NCBI RefSeq assembly: GCF_023091745.1
Contig: NC_068910.1
Coordinates: 183,203,170-183,267,169 of the forward strand
Source of the DNA: Budorcas taxicolor
Lineage: Eukaryota > Chordata > Mammalia > Artiodactyla > Bovidae
Length of the DNA: 64,000 bases
Direction of reading: 5' to 3'
In this document: positions 13,701-23,470 of the stretch, one piece after another
Layout of the letters: each line of letters starts with the position of its first letter
How positions within the stretch are numbered: position 1 is the stretch's first letter
Position numbers and translations under genes: made by a program
The notes under the pieces: generated by a model
Seen by the model: only the letters and a program-made list of their open reading frames with translations
Database searches by the model: none
What the model was told of the DNA's origin: nothing

Positions 13701-16700
13701 ATACCTGGGGGCTGGGGGTGGGGGGAGGTATCTGTGGGTATTAGAAAATGTACGGTAAGGTGAGAGGAAATGCCTGAAAGTGCTCATCTCAGAGCCTGTG
13801 GCATGACATCTAAACATGACAGGGCCTGCATTGAGAGCTTGACATCAGTTCCTCGGTTCAACTAAGCCCAGGAACCACAACTGCTGAGCCTGTGCTCTAG
13901 AGCCCAGGAACCACAACTACTGAAGCCTGTGCTCGGTAATAGGAAAAGCCACTGCAATCCACCGCAATGAGAAGTCCTCTCACCACAACCAGAGAGCAGC
14001 CCCCTCTCTTCACAACTAGAGAGAAGCCCATGCAGCAGTGAAGGCCTAACACAGTCAAAAATATAAATAAATAAATGACATTAAAAAAAAGAATAACCAC
14101 AAGCTCCTATCTACATAGTCGAATTTTCAACTCTTTCAACTAGGTATTTCTACAAGTCACAGAAAAAATTCCAATCCTTTGCCACCAACGAGCCAGTAAA
14201 TGGAGCACCCTCCAGAAAGGCCAGCTCCTGGAAACCCTGCTGCTGAATAATGAATATGCTCCCAGGCACAGAGAGAATCTCCTGCGGTTTCAGATTCTAG
14301 CTGAAAAAGCAGAAAGTGCTTTCTAGTTGAGCCCTCTTTACACGTTCTTGCTTCTTAACAACGGACCATCAATTCCTTTAGTACCTCTTGGTTCCAGAAA
14401 AAATACATGATCCAGGTTGGTTTCTACCAGCTAATGAAACCATTTTATATTCTGAAATTGTAACCCAGTAGTTTATCACGGCACACTGTTTAGCATCCAA
14501 ACTTTCATCTTGCAACAACAGAATCTAGTATTCTTCAGAATTAGAAAGTGGATTCTCTTTATGCAATTATAATCACGTGCATTTTAGGCAGCTAGATCTA
14601 CTGTAGCATGCGACTCACTTACTAGATCTGAGAATTTATATGAAATTTCTGGCAGGATTATGCTACTTCCTTTAAACTTAATGAGAGGAGGTGAAGAAAG
14701 CCACAATCTGACGCAAAGGTTAAGACAAACAGTGGACTTTGGCTAAAAATACTCTATCTTCCTTCTGTGCAAAGGTAACTATTTTTGTGTGTGCAAGAGA
14801 AATACATGTTTAGAACTCAAATGCCAATATAACTTTCATTCCTTATATGAAAGGAAAATAGCAGGAGCTACAAAATAAGTCAGTGAAGTGAAGAAGTTAC
14901 ATTTGGCCATAACCACAGTGAGCACTCAACGCATTACTTCTCACTTAAGGTTGCTTAAAGTAAGAATGCACTTCCTGTCGGAGGCTGCCACTTATTACGG
15001 CTCAGATACTTTTGCTCACTGTTTTAAGGGCACATTATGACTTGGCATTGAGCAGAATTTCTCAGCCTTGGCACTACTGACCTCTTGAGCAGGATGATTC
15101 TTTGGTGTGGGGGCGTGCGTTGGAGGATGTTTAGCCGCATCCCTGGCTTCTACTCACTAGATGATAGTCCTGTCTCCCCATTCACTTGTGACAACTAAAA
15201 ATGTCTCCATTGCCAAAAGTCCCCAGGGGGTGGGGCCAAATCATCCCAGGTTTAGCGCTACTGGTATAGAATATAAACTAGTCAAATAGTGAAACAAGAC
15301 TGAGATTTAAATTTCTCCTTCCTTTTCAGTGACATTTCAAATAGCTGCTGTTCCAAATCCTGAAACGACTAAACAATTCAATTTCTGTGAACAGCAACAA
15401 CAAAAACCCAATTTCAATTTTATATGTAACTAAAAATGTTTTGGGCTTCCCTGGCGGGGAAGGTAAAGAATCTGTCTGCAATGCAGGAGACCTGGGTTCA
15501 ATCCCTGGATCAGGAAGATCCTCTGGAAAAAGGAATGGCTACCCACTCCAGTGTTCTTGCTTGGAGAATTCCATGGACAGAGGAGCCTGGCAGGCTAAGG
15601 TTCCTCAGGTCACAAAGAGTTGGACATGACTGAGTGACTAACACACACACAAAAATGTTTTAAATTCCAATCTCTTATATTCAGCAATCCCATGAACTTC
15701 TAGATGTACTTTTAATTCAAAAACTTTAAACTTAAAATTGTGATTTTTAACTTTACAACTAGTTAATGGAGATGAACCCCCATATCTGCATCCAGGGCTG
15801 AACTTTATGTCAGTTGAGAATGGTCATTCCTGCTGGTGTCAAAAGATCTACTCACTGCAAATCTCATACCTGCTCCTGGAGTGGAAAGTAGGGCCTGGGG
15901 TCTGCTCAGGGCTCTGGCCTATCCCCATGTTCCTGGCCCTAGCTTCTGCCACAGTGTCAAGAATCTGACAGAGAGTCACTGCTGAGAGGGGGTCTCCTTG
16001 TACAAATCCTTCTACCTAGATACAACTGGGTCTTTTCTTAATTCAAAGGATCCATCAACATTTATTTTCAAAAAAGCTGCTTTTGCATACTAACTCCTAG
16101 TTTTGTGGTTTGTGCTGTTAAAAACAAAAGTGAGTTATTATTTATTATTTTAGAGACTGGCCTAAAATAGAAGTTTACCTAACTAATTAATTTAACCAAA
16201 ATTCTCCAAAGGATCTGAGGCTCTAAATCACAGTCATACCTTTCTATATAAACATATATTGACAACTATACATAGATACACATATGCCTTACGGAAAATG
16301 GATGGTGACTGCCAAGGTTCTATGCTTTAGCTTTGCAAATACCACTCTATCTGATGCACTGCCTTAAGAGACAGTGAAAATTTGGAGACAAAGATTACTC
16401 ACAGAGCCTATGTTCTGAGAATGAGAGCCTAAATTTATCCCTCAAATTTCCACGGGGACAATTCTGGGTCCTCCTGTTCTTGCACTTCAGTTTACTCAGG
16501 CTTAAGACAGCTGTTAAACTCTTTCATTAGTTTAGTAGTCTTTTGAATTCCTGAATAATCATGGTTGCTTTAATCATACTCCAATTGAGACACAGGAAGA
16601 TCAATGAATGGCAAGTCTGTAAAACAGCCTAGGTACCTATAGGAAAAAGATGCATACACACACACAAAACGCACTATTTCCCAGAACAACACGACTTAAA

Positions 16701-19700
16701 ATGCTTGTCATATCACATGTATCACTATCTTGTAGACACAAGGAAACGTAGCAACTCCCTGAGAAGAGCAGCCCCTAGAAGTTATTCACAGCCTATCTGA
16801 TACAAGGAAAACAGATACGTACCATCAAAGCTACCCTGCTCGGAAGCAAGATGCAACAGCTGATTGTATGTTTCGACTGAAGGCTGATAAACAAAGACTC
16901 CAGAATTGAAGCAGTCAGGCCACCCTGGGTCTGGTGCCGCCGACAATTCTTCTCTCTCAAAAAGATCGTCAATATTGGCTAGGACCTGATTCAAGGGTAA
17001 GGGGTTGGGGAGAAGAGAAAGCATTTCAGAACTGTTCTTCTATAGCATAACCCTTCCTAAGTTCTCCTTAAGTTATCCAACAAACAAGATGCAATCTGTT
17101 GCTGGTCTTTAACTCTTCAGATGACACCTGTGAGGCAGACTGGTCTTACTCTCCTTCAACACCTGACACTTTTCACAACAGCAGTTTTATCTGAACTTTA
17201 CTGTCAAGTCCTGACGGCATTCTTCACATGCCTAACTGGTTTCAGTTACTATATCCATCTCTCCAGCCATCAAAGTCACACTCACCAGAGTATCTGCATC
17301 CATGAATACACATTTTGAATACTGTGTAAGTGACCAGCAGTGGAGTTTAGTCAACGTGACACCCAACTCAGGCCTCTTCATTAAGGTTAGATGTGCAGAA
17401 TCACCACTGTCCAGGACATCTACCACAATGACTTCATCAAAGACTGTCTCTAAAGTTTTCCTGTCAAAATAAAAACCAGAAAACAGCTCTTAGCATCTCT
17501 TCAGAACAAGTGACCCATATAACATAAGACTGCATTCTTATTAGCTTATCGACAACTACAGCAATCTATTACTTTGGTATGTTACAGTCTCTTAAGTATG
17601 TCCTGACTGACTTCAGCACAAACTTCTAATTTGCATGTGCAGTTAACTTCACTAAAATGCTGACTTATGGTGAGGATGAACTACTTGTCTTAAACACTAT
17701 CACAGAAGAAGTTCTGTATGTTTTATTGTACCACTGACTACCAGGCAAATTGTGAAACAGCCTGTAAAAATGTAACTAATGTTTGGTCAGACATCTTTTC
17801 AACAGCCAATGTCTTTAATGATAATATTTTATTAGAACTGATTCTTGCTGACCACTGAATACATTTCCAAGTGATGCTGAGTTAAGGCATACAATATCTG
17901 CACTGAAGCCTACAATTAATTAATAATTTTTGCTAAAGCAGTTGACAACTGCCTGAAGCTGTGTGTCATAAAAGAAGCTGAGTGACTCAATTACTCGGTT
18001 TCCATTCTTTTGCATCGAATATAACCAGCATTTATTATATGCTTAGCACCCCTGGCATGAGAGACTCACCTTGATTTGTGAGGTACAACACTTCTCTCTG
18101 CCCAAAATTAACTAAAGACTTACTTTAGAAAGCAAGCCAGAGGTGAGAGAAGTGGGGGTGTACTTCTTAGGTGAGACACTAAATTCAGCACAAGAAAAAA
18201 CACAGGATAAAGACAGATGATCACTGAAAGTTTATAACAATATCAAGCATGGAGAACAAAACTAATATTGTACTAGTAATCTCCAAAGCTGTACAAAAAT
18301 ATGTTCCAGTTCACACTGTAAACTTGATTTCTTTGAAAGAAATGGTTGGTGTACCACTTACCACAGGAAAGGGGTCTTGGTTTCTTGGTTTCCAAGACTA
18401 CATCCACTTTCTTACAGTATCCTCACTCAAGTGATTACAGATTAGGACATACACATAGGAGACAGTTTGGGGGTAATTTGGTTTTCCTAAATTACCCTTT
18501 AGGAACAAGACTGTTAGTGCGTGAGATATATGTATGCATATATAATGCCTCTTTTTCAGGGGTCCTTGGCATGTGCTTATATTTTTTGAAAAGAGTCACA
18601 AAAGGGGCATTTTCAACTTCTAAAAGGGATAAAAGAACGCAAAAATAAACACAATACAGAGGTGCTAGTGTGGCAAGATACTCTTAAATAAGTTAGCATG
18701 AGGATCAAGGCAGTTGATTCAGATACTTCAAAATTTAATTCCAAAAAAGTAACATGAACTAACCCAATTAACAAGCAGTGTGTACCCTTCAGGGTCTCTC
18801 CTAGCAGAACCCCTAATTCAGAAAGCCCTTTGGAAAATATCTAGTCTACTGAATTTTAAGTAAAGATCATTAGGTTACTAATGTCAGATGTGGTGGAGAA
18901 AATTGCTGCTACTGCTAAGTCCCTTCAGTCGTGTCCGACTCTGTGCGACCCCATAGACGGCAGCCTACCAGGCTCCCCTGTCCCTGGGATTCTCCGGGCA
19001 AGAACACTGGAGTGGGTTGCCATTTCCTTCTCCAATGCAAGAAAGTGAAAAGTGAAAGTGTCCGACTCTTAGCGACCCCATGGACTACAGCCTACCAGGC
19101 TCCTCCATCCATGTGATTTTCCAGGCAAGAGTACTGGAGTTGGGTGCCACTGCCTTCTCCGGGAGAAAATCCGGGAGAAAACTGCTACTTTCTTTCAAAG
19201 GCAAGGGAGGTTTGCTTGGCTGGAAACAGGAACAATAGCCCCTGCTCCCTTTGGCGGAAAGGTATGCAGGTGAAGCAGGAGGACACAGAGGGAACGGCTG
19301 GACTGAGTCACTCACTTGGATCACCCGGAGAGGACCTGCCTACGAGAGAGCCCAACTCCTGGTTGGGATCAGTAAGCACAAGGGCCAGAACTCCACCTCC
19401 CAGATGGAGCATGGTTGGAACATCTCCCAAGAGCCAGGACGAGGTTTCAGACCCAGGAATCCTTCACTCAGCAGCTCTCATCGTTCTCCACCAGCACTCA
19501 ACCTCTGGAAAGGGTCTGGCCTTAAGGTCCACTGATGCCAGAAACAGGGGAGAGGATGTCAGAGCCCAGCCAACAGCCTGGCAGCAAGGTCCTCACCTCA
19601 TGGAGTCCGAGACCTGTGGGGTGACAAGCACGACCAGCTTCCTCGTGGTCCTGTGCTGTTTCAGAGACAAGCCCAGGACCAGGGCTCCTTTGGCGTAGGA

Positions 19701-22446
19701 ATCATTTGTGGTCAGTGTCACAAAGGCCTGATCTTAAAACAAGGAAAACAGAAGGTATTCATTACATCAGTCTAACTAGAAAACATGACCCCAGGACCCC
19801 GGTCAACCAATACGTGGGCAAAATCAACTCCTCTGGGATCAACCTGCTCGATTATTAAAGGAACAGCCTCTTGGGGGAATGGGGGATGGAAGAGAGAACC
19901 CAGTGACCACTTTAAGAGTGTCTCAGTACCATTCTTTAGCAGGAGATCACTGGCAACCTTCAAGAGGCTATACAAATTAAATCTAATTTAAAGTCCAGAC
20001 ATGCTAAATTCTCAGACTACACAGTAGCTTAACACCTAGAGGGCAATTACCAGGTAGCAGAGAAGAGATCAAGAAGTGCATTTTCTGTTTGTCCTACAAG
20101 CTATCATAGACAGTATTCTCAGTCAAGAACAAATCCAGCCAACAACCTCAACGGAGAGCATCTGAAGCAGAAGCCATATTCTTCATCCTGGTGCTCACAT
20201 GTGCCAAGCCTCAGGCTTTTTCAACTCTTGCCTCAACCTGGAGCAAAGACTCCACAGTCACCCAACCACCTCTCCAGAGTCACTCGGAGTCTCTCTTAAA
20301 CATCACTTCCCCCAAGAAGCCTTCCCTCCGTGATGCCTCCATCTGAATAGTGGCCCATCAGTGTTGAATGGATTTAGGGACCACCTCACAAGCTCTAGCA
20401 AACCTGCCTCCTTTTCCTTGGAGAAGCAAGCACTACATCCTACCCAGTACCCTGGGGCCCCTCAACCCTCTCTTTCATACTCATGCTTGTTCTCAGTCGC
20501 TCAGTCCCATCTGACTCTTTGTGACCCCCTGGACTGTAGCCCACCAGGCTCCTCTGTTCATGTAATTTTTTAGGCAAGAACACTGGAGTGGGTTGCCATT
20601 TTCTCCTCCAGGGACTGTCCTGACCCAGGGATCAAACTCACATCTCCTGCTTGGAGATGGATTCTTTACCACCTGGCCACCAGGGAATCCCCTCTCTCTC
20701 ACACACACCCCCACATTCAAAAGTCAATCTCCAATAATCACTTAGTTACAAATACATGAATTATTCTTCCTCCTGAACAAGCCCAACCCTCCCAAGGCCA
20801 CCAGCCAAGTCTTTAGGGTTTCTTTAGTCCTTCCCAGGATGATTCTGGGACACATTCCCTCTCGAAAGGGATTTTAACGTTAAAACAGGTTGGTGGGCAT
20901 CCAAACACAAAGGATCCAGTGCTGCTGGGGTTCACGTGGGTCACTGTTGCCCAAGCAGGCAGTTGGGACACTGTAACAAAGTCACTCTGATTCTGTCTTA
21001 GGTTTCCTCTTCCTCACTTTGCCCATTTTCCAGTGGTGCCTGAGGGCAAATTCCAGTGAGAAGAGGAAATCGTAGGCTGTCCAGTGGGCCAGCACACTCC
21101 CCAGCCGCAGATTTGAGGGCAACCTTCACATACAGCCTTGGATTCTCTGTTAAGCAGGAGAAAGTCTAGAGTTTCTACCTGCACCCCGCCCTCCCCCAGG
21201 GTCATCTGCTTCTCAAACAGTCACTCTAGGAAAGCTCGGAACAGGGCCCCCATCCTTTGACATATCCATCAACCTCTGCCTGTTCTCCTTTCTTCAACCC
21301 GTCATAAGATAGCAATATTTTAATCAGCCCACCGCCAGGGCGCTTAACCTGGGGCATGATGAATGATGTTTCAACTCAAAGATGGTCCTGATTCCAGGAC
21401 CATGGAGGAAGGCATGGCAACCCACCCCAGTATTCTTGCCTGGAGAACTCCTGGACAAGAGGGACTACAGTCTATGGGGTCCCAAAGAGTAGGACATGCC
21501 TGAAGCCACTTAGCACACATACACACATCAGGAGATCAAGGAGAAAAGTTTACAGGTAAGTAGGATTCAAGGCTTTCAGGAAGCAAGGATATGGATGATT
21601 TCCCAAAGGAAGAGGGAGGCAGGACAACCTTAGGAACTGAGGTTTACAAGGCAAACCTAGCAAAGGAAAGACCAATGACAGCTGGGGAGGAGGCTCAACC
21701 CTCCCAGAGATGGCCGAGCTCCGGGTGACTTCTGCAATCTTTCCGCAGTTCAGTGGCTGTACTAACCCCACTATTAGACTCAACAGCACGGTCTGCGGTC
21801 CCCGGGGGCAGACTCGCCGAGTGGCCCGGACACCCTGCAACAAGTGGGCCGGCGCCTTTCCACCACGCGGGTCCCGCTTCCCGGGGGCGCTCGCCGGGCT
21901 CGTGCCTACCGCAACCCAGCCCCAAAGGCCTAAAAATAGGCTCGGCGAGGCGGCCAGCGCCGGGACTGACGGCCGAGGAGCCGGGCCGGGGCCGCCGGCG
22001 TGCCCGCCTCGCAGCCGCCCCTTTCCAGAGGTTCCAGCCGGCGGGCTGTAGGGGCGGCTACCCGCGACCCCGCCGCGCTCCGGGCTTCGGGCCGGGCGCC
22101 CCCGAGGAGCCGGCTCCCCGCCCCTACGCAGCCCGCCGCAGCTGCTCCGCCCGCCCTTCACGGTGCGCGCAGGAGGAAGGGCAAGGAGACGGAAGCAGGA
22201 ACGGGGGCTTCGGCGGAGGGCCCAGGCGCTGCCCGGCGGGGGCCCCTCGGCTGCGCTCCGGGTCGGGACGGCGGCTCGGGCCCCCGGGGCGGCGGGGCAG
22301 CGGCTGACGCAGGAAGCGACACGCCCGGCTGCGGCCAGCCTGCAACTTCGCGGCGGTCTTCGTCCTGCCGGGAGCTCCCCCGGGGCGGAGGGCCGGGTAT
22401 GGGGGGAGAAGCGCTGCGGCAGCGGCGAGCGGCGCGTACCTGTCAT
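4582..22446 (-). CDS. GYG1: Glycogenin-1, partial gene (exons 1-5, residues 1-203)
   Basis: Glycogenin-1 starts glycogen synthesis: this GT8-family glycosyltransferase transfers glucose from UDP-glucose to its own tyrosine and extends a short primer that glycogen synthase lengthens in the cytosol. Five minus-strand exons join in phase (1, 2, 0, 1, 2) with GT/AG borders throughout and no stop or frameshift. The product shows the N-terminal nucleotide-binding strand (AFVTLTTND), Thr83 and Lys86, the DAD metal/UDP motif at 102-104, Asp160 and Asp163, and the acceptor Tyr195 in the segment SISIYSYLPAF. Human glycogenin-1 is about 333-350 residues, so roughly the last 130-150 residues (end of the catalytic domain, linker and glycogen-synthase-binding tail) are encoded left of position 1. 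Intron 4 is over 12 kb and repeat-laden. The paralogue GYG2 is less likely because the readable residues follow GYG1 almost throughout. The intact frame and splice sites argue against a pseudogene. Confidence 0.97.
4809..4937 (-). repeat. CHR-2-like tRNA SINE
   Basis: A long T run followed by GGCTGTGCCTCAAGGCTGG and ending GGACTGCCAGGAAATTCCC, the antisense form of the artiodactyl CHR-type SINE. It lies in intron 4 in the sense of the GYG1 transcript. Confidence 0.85.
5030..5100 (+). repeat. L2/MIR-like fragment
   Basis: The text GCTACTACGTGCCAGACACC with a following CCCAGGCACTAGAGAATCAA resembles a common ancient mammalian repeat segment. Family uncertain. Confidence 0.4.
5429..5740 (+). 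repeat. ART2/CHR-1-type tRNA SINE
   Basis: Starts TTTCCCTGGTGGCTCAGTGA, continues with repeated CAACTACTAAGCCTGTGCTC-type units and ends CAGCCAAAAATAAACAAATG with an A/T-rich tail. Confidence 0.85.
6925..7032 (+). repeat. L2 LINE 3' end
   Basis: Order of segments TCCACAAGGACAGAGATTAT, AGCTAGCAGAATGCCTTACACA and a trailing GTAGAATGAAC tail is that of the L2 3' end. Confidence 0.65.
7229..7440 (-). repeat. Bov-tA SINE with GT-repeat tail and target duplication
   Basis: Antisense Bov-tA bounded by AAGAACATAC at 7219-7228 and 7441-7450. A short GT run at its plus-strand start is the complement of the SINE tail. Confidence 0.93.
7620..8010 (-). repeat. Old L1 fragment, probable
   Basis: A/T-rich text such as AACTTTATAAAACTAGGCAT and TACTTGCTTTTTCCTGCCAC resembles the antisense 3' part of old L1 copies. 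Not certain. Confidence 0.4.
8530..8650 (+). repeat. Truncated BovA SINE
   Basis: Starts within the shared core (GGCAACCCACTCCAGTATCC) and ends GAGCGACTAACACAACACAA. Confidence 0.85.
9613..9869 (+). repeat. BOV-A2 SINE with 12-bp target duplication
   Basis: Two BovA monomers in tandem joined by the CACTTTCACTTTTCACTTTC linker, ending in a CAG-rich tail. Flanked by AGGGTCTTTTAG at 9601-9612 and 9870-9881. Confidence 0.95.
10109..10302 (+). repeat. Bov-tA SINE
   Basis: Starts GGGCTCCCCAGGTGGCTCAG and ends GACTTAGTGACTGAACAACA. Confidence 0.92.
11045..11306 (+). repeat. L1 3' end fragment
   Basis: Carries ACTTATAGACACAGAAAACA, a GGGG-rich block and TATGTTGTACACCCGAAACT, the ordered marks of the L1 3' region. 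Confidence 0.8.
11690..11754 (+). repeat. L2-like 3' tail
   Basis: GGCCTTCAATAAGTATCTACTG followed by AATGAATAAATAAATGA resembles the L2/MIR 3' end. Confidence 0.45.
12795..12927 (-). repeat. Short BovB 3' end with 12-bp target duplication
   Basis: A 133-base 5'-truncated BovB insertion, antisense. TTTCAACTGTAT at 12783-12794 is repeated at 12928-12939. Confidence 0.93.
13856..14092 (+). repeat. ART2/CHR-1-type SINE, 5'-truncated
   Basis: Repeated GGAACCACAACTACTGAAGC-type units and a CAGTCAAAAATATAAATAAA tail. Confidence 0.8.
15048..15262 (-). mobile_element. MER20-like hAT-Charlie element
   Basis: Text such as GGAGGATGTTTAGCCGCATC, CTTGTGACAACTAAAAATGT and GCCAAAAGTCCCCAGGGGGT matches the complement of MER20 in order and spacing. 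It lies in GYG1 intron 4. Confidence 0.75.
15443..15650 (+). repeat. Bov-tA SINE with 11-bp target duplication
   Basis: Starts GGGCTTCCCTGGCGGGGAAG and ends in an ACACACACAC tail. Flanked by AAAAATGTTTT at 15432-15442 and 15651-15661. Confidence 0.95.
16823..16985 (-). CDS. GYG1: GYG1 exon 4 (residues 107-161)
   Basis: This 163-base exon starts in phase 0 after the acceptor CCCTTGAATCAG and ends in phase 1 at donor GTACGT. It encodes 54 codons beginning VLANIDDLFEREELSAA and ending GSFD (Asp160), plus the first base of Gly161. It holds the conserved stretch PDPGWPDCFNSGVFVYQPS, which lines the sugar-nucleotide pocket in glycogenin. Asp160, with Asp163 of exon 5, is one of the carboxylates implicated in catalysis. 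The next intron is the largest in the window. Confidence 0.97.
16986..17285 (-). other. GYG1: GYG1 intron 3 (300 bases)
   Basis: A short repeat-free intron between GTGAGT and the CAG acceptor of exon 4. A C/T-rich tract (TTCTCTTCTCCCC) precedes the acceptor. Confidence 0.93.
17286..17460 (-). CDS. GYG1: GYG1 exon 3 (residues 48-106, DXD motif)
   Basis: This 175-base exon follows acceptor TTTATTTTGACAG and ends at donor GTGAGT in phase 0. It finishes Arg48 (AG from exon 2 plus G) and encodes residues 49-106, KTLETVFDEVIVVDVLD through CVFMDADTL. The DAD triad at 102-104 is the Mn2+/UDP-glucose binding DXD motif of GT8 enzymes. Thr83 and Lys86 lie in GVTLTKLHCW; Thr83 is the residue altered (T83M) in human GYG1 deficiency and is wild-type here. 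The intron to exon 4 is only 300 bases. Confidence 0.97.
17461..19596 (-). other. GYG1: GYG1 intron 2
   Basis: A 2136-base intron with one BOV-A2 SINE at about 18903-19170. The remainder looks unique. Plus-strand open frames in 19144-19698 overlap exon 2 in antisense and have no recognisable product. Confidence 0.92.
18903..19170 (-). repeat. BOV-A2 SINE
   Basis: Antisense dimeric BovA, with linker AAGTGAAAAGTGAAAGTG. Related GGGAGAAAAT/GGGAGAAAAC texts occur at the far end; GAGAAAATTGCT before the element and GAGAAAACTGCT after it may be the target duplication. Confidence 0.9.
19597..19732 (-). CDS. GYG1: GYG1 exon 2 (residues 3-48)
   Basis: This 136-base exon begins AT CAG GCC after the acceptor TTGTTTTAAG and ends AG at donor GTGAGG. 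Joined to exon 1 (ATG ACA G) it gives Met-Thr-Asp-Gln-Ala-Phe and 44 full codons through SDSM. The motif AFVTLTTNDSYAKGA is the first beta strand and UDP-binding loop. A second AG lies five bases downstream (ATCAG then GCC), but its use would shift the frame, so phase fixes the boundary chosen here. The polypyrimidine tract is modest. Confidence 0.95.
20487..20690 (-). repeat. Bov-tA SINE
   Basis: Antisense copy from TCTCAGTCGCTCAGTCCCAT to GGCCACCAGGGAATCCC, in GYG1 intron 1. Confidence 0.9.
21403..21525 (+). repeat. Truncated BovA SINE
   Basis: Core GGCAACCCACCCCAGTATTC to the CACTTAGCACACATACACAC tail, just downstream of the CpG island in intron 1. Confidence 0.85.
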
Positions 22447-22546
22447 GGTGCAGCCGGGGGCGCGGGCGGCCGCCGCAGCCGCAAGTTCGTGACTCGGAGA
22501 CGCCGGGCGCGGGGAGCGAGCGCGGCCGGCGAGGAGGCGCGGCGGG
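22440..22546 (-). CDS. GYG1: GYG1 exon 1 (5' UTR plus ATG ACA G)
   Basis: Only seven coding bases (22440-22446) are present: ATG ACA and the first base of Asp3, followed by donor GTACGC. The start context TGCACCATGA has A at -3. The seven bases in phase with exon 2 match the known N terminus (Met-Thr-Asp-Gln). The 5' limit is inferred, not seen: a TATA-like box at 22570-22576 places initiation roughly 25-30 bases downstream, giving a GC-rich 5' UTR of about 100 bases. The UTR has no in-frame stop above the ATG. Confidence 0.88.
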
Positions 22547-22569
22547 AGACGAGCGTCCGCCCGGAGCGC

Positions 22570-22576
22570 TCTTATA
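22570..22576 (-). promoter_or_regulatory. TATA-like box of GYG1
   Basis: The minus strand reads TATAAGA in a GC-rich setting, about 125 bases before the GYG1 start codon. No other AT-rich core element occurs nearby. Function is inferred from position and sequence. Confidence 0.65.
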
Positions 22577-22584
22577 GCGGCCGT

Positions 22585-22590
22585 CACGTG
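22585..22590. promoter_or_regulatory. CACGTG E-box, CLEAR-like (GTCACGTGGC)
   Basis: A perfect palindromic E-box lies about 9 bases upstream of the TATA-like box. With flanks the plus strand is GTCACGTGGC, one base off the CLEAR consensus GTCACGTGAC bound by TFEB/TFE3/MITF. USF1/2 and Myc-type bHLH-ZIP factors also bind this core. Occupancy is not shown by sequence. Confidence 0.6.
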
Positions 22591-23084
22591 GCCGCGCACG
22601 CTCCCCGCGCCCGCCGGCATCCTCGCGGGGAGGCGGCCCCGGGACTGCGGGACCCCGGTCCTCACCCAGCCTTTCCACGGAGGGGCTGGGCTCCGCGTCC
22701 ACCTCCCGCGGCCGCTCTAGTCCTGGTCCGGCTCCCGCGGGGCACCTGCCTGAGACCGTGAGCTGGGGATTTGGAGGGGGACTTTAGCGGCAGAGTGTGG
22801 CATCCCAGGGACAAACTCCCAAAGAAGCCAAGGATTAGGGAACTTTACAAAACAAAAACCCCAGATCACTCCAGTTAGAATAATTCATCTGAATTGCTTG
22901 TGTGAAACAAAGTTTAACTGCACTTTCTTCTCCTGGAATTCCAAATCACCCTCCGGAAGCATTTCTCAGTGTTCTCACAGCGGTTTTGTGGCCTTAACCT
23001 AAAAACAATAAATTTTCAGTACGTTAGATTCTCGAAGTCCTCTGAATCAATTAGATATTTAAGTGTTTCATTGAATTGTCAAAC

Positions 23085-23235
23085 GTTAACTCAATGCAGT
23101 AGGTTCTATAATCTTTACAGATGAAGAAGCTGAGTCACAGAAAAGTCACTTGTCTATGGTCGTATCATGTAAGTGGAGAAAGTAGGGTTTGAACCATGGC
23201 AGTTTTGTCACTGAACTGACCTTGCAAGCAAGACC
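23085..23235 (-). repeat. MIR SINE
   Basis: Antisense MIR: AGGTTCTATAATCTTTACAG, ATGAAGAAGCTGAGTCACAG and GGGTTTGAACCATGGCAG in the usual order. Confidence 0.75.
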
Positions 23236-23470
23236 GTGACACCTCTGGTACACTGGTGCCCAAAAGGTTAGTAAACTATGCTAACTGTGGTTGAGTAATA
23301 CAGTCTTTTAGGATAATCTGTTTCACAAATCATGAAAAGGTGAGTTTGTCATTTTTCTGGGAAGTTGAGAAATAGTTCTCTAATGTGATCATGCCCTTCT
23401 CTCCCCATCTCTTCCATCCAGTCACACAGGAAAGCAGCAGCTAGTATTGATACAATTCTCTGCAAACAAT

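Larger units (their letters stand above)
4709..16822 (-). other. GYG1: GYG1 intron 4 (about 12.1 kb)
   Basis: The largest intron in the window. Retroposons of many ages occupy part of it. The stretches 5750-6920, 8010-8525, 8650-9600, 10310-11040, 11310-12780, 12940-13850, 14100-15040 and 15660-16820 show no gene, structural RNA or repeat that I recognise. Confidence 0.9.
19733..22439 (-). other. GYG1: GYG1 intron 1
   Basis: A 2707-base intron. Its 5' part lies in the CpG island; further down are a truncated BovA (21403-21525) and a Bov-tA (20487-20690). The remainder looks unique. Confidence 0.9.
21780..22760. promoter_or_regulatory. CpG island over the GYG1 promoter, exon 1 and start of intron 1
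   Basis: The stretch is very rich in G+C and in CpG, in contrast to the CpG-poor surroundings. It contains several GC boxes on the plus strand (GGGGCGG at 22051, 22286 and 22382), the E-box and the TATA-like box. Edges are judged by eye. Long open frames on both strands here result from low stop-codon frequency in GC-rich DNA. Confidence 0.9.

Noticed and set aside
21550..22761. Long open frames on both strands (up to 371 codons) across the GYG1 promoter
   Set aside because: They lie in a CpG island where stop codons are rare, overlap each other in several frames, have low-complexity Arg/Pro/Ala-rich translations, and match no family.
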